NCBI GenBank assembly: GCA_900318545.1
Contig: ONLC01000010.1
Location: 11,851-34,879 of the forward strand
DNA: 23,029 nucleotides
Direction: 5' to 3'
Source of the DNA: an uncultured Eubacteriales bacterium
GTDB taxonomy: Bacteria; Bacillota; Clostridia; Oscillospirales; Ruminococcaceae
The notes under the pieces: model-generated
The model's database searches: none
What the model saw: only the letters and a program-made list of their open reading frames with translations
What the model was told of the DNA's origin: nothing
Made by a program: the position numbers and the translations under genes
In this document: piece by piece, positions 22,934 to 23,029 of the stretch
Numbering within the stretch: position 1 is the stretch's first letter
Layout of the letters: every line of letters starts with the position of its first letter

Positions 22934-23029
22934 AAGTAAGTCAGAAATTAAAAAAATTTCATAGGATGAAAAATTATTTTAATCAATAATTTAATAAAAA
23001 ATAAATTTTTTAAAATTATTTAATTAATA
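22934..23029 (+). other. AT-rich 3' flank of the eukaryotic gene
   Basis: 96 bases, almost all A and T, after the TAA stop. No telomere repeat (such as C4A4 or C4A2 types), poly(A) tail or second gene is seen, so this is probably untranslated or intergenic sequence running to the contig end. Confidence 0.6.

Noticed and set aside
22934..23029. Possible ciliate telomere at the contig end
   Set aside because: The end is only A/T-rich; no C4A4, C4A2 or G-rich telomere repeats are present.

Overview
Two unrelated DNAs are joined in this window. Positions 1 to about 20,537 are bacterial, with moderate GC, tight operon packing and Shine-Dalgarno sites. The gene order yicC-remA-gmk-rpoZ-priA-def-fmt-rsmB-rlmN-prpC-prkC-rsgA-thiN-spoVM is the classic Firmicutes order, also seen in Bacillus subtilis. 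A secreted protein ending in a type I dockerin at the left edge points to a cellulosome- or amylosome-forming Ruminococcus-like clostridium (Oscillospiraceae), probably from the rumen or another gut. Species cannot be fixed from the sequence alone. From about 20,538 to 23,029 the sequence becomes very AT-rich and encodes an EF-hand protein built from calcyphosin-like modules, as found in ciliates and other flagellated or ciliated protists. The switch falls inside lysS, and both genes are cut at the same point, so the simplest reading is a chimeric assembly of a rumen bacterium and a co-resident protist.

Layout. 1-4071: 3' part of a large extracellular multi-module dockerin protein. 4072-4467: gene-free stretch with terminator hairpins, a 27-bp direct repeat bracketing three perfect hairpins, and a promoter. 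4468-5115: HAD-family phosphatase. 5156-17932: one long housekeeping run transcribed rightward from a good promoter. It covers RNA processing (yicC), a DNA-binding regulator (remA), GMP kinase, RNA polymerase omega, replication restart (priA), N-terminal formyl-Met metabolism (def, fmt), rRNA methylation (rsmB, rlmN), a PP2C/PASTA-kinase signalling pair, ribosome-maturation GTPase rsgA and thiamine pyrophosphokinase. Many neighbours overlap or touch, which suggests translational coupling. coaBC and rpe, present in the B. subtilis version of this run, are absent here. 18000-18083: a 27-codon gene matching SpoVM, in its conserved place after thiN, followed by a terminator.

18170-19571: a small accessory transcription unit of its own: promoter, a 33-residue acidic peptide gene, a strong hairpin, a short lipoprotein gene that appears frameshifted, an HPr-kinase-like P-loop protein and a terminator. 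The peptide ends in GPIISV, and the out-of-frame continuation of the lipoprotein ends in GPIIPV. This shared C-terminal tag beside a kinase-fold enzyme is the best candidate for an undescribed system in the window. It could be a peptide-modification or sensing locus, but its function is unknown.

19588-20537: a strong promoter drives greA and the truncated lysS. 20537-22933: 5'-truncated protist EF-hand gene. 22934-23029: very AT-rich 3' flank with no telomere repeats.
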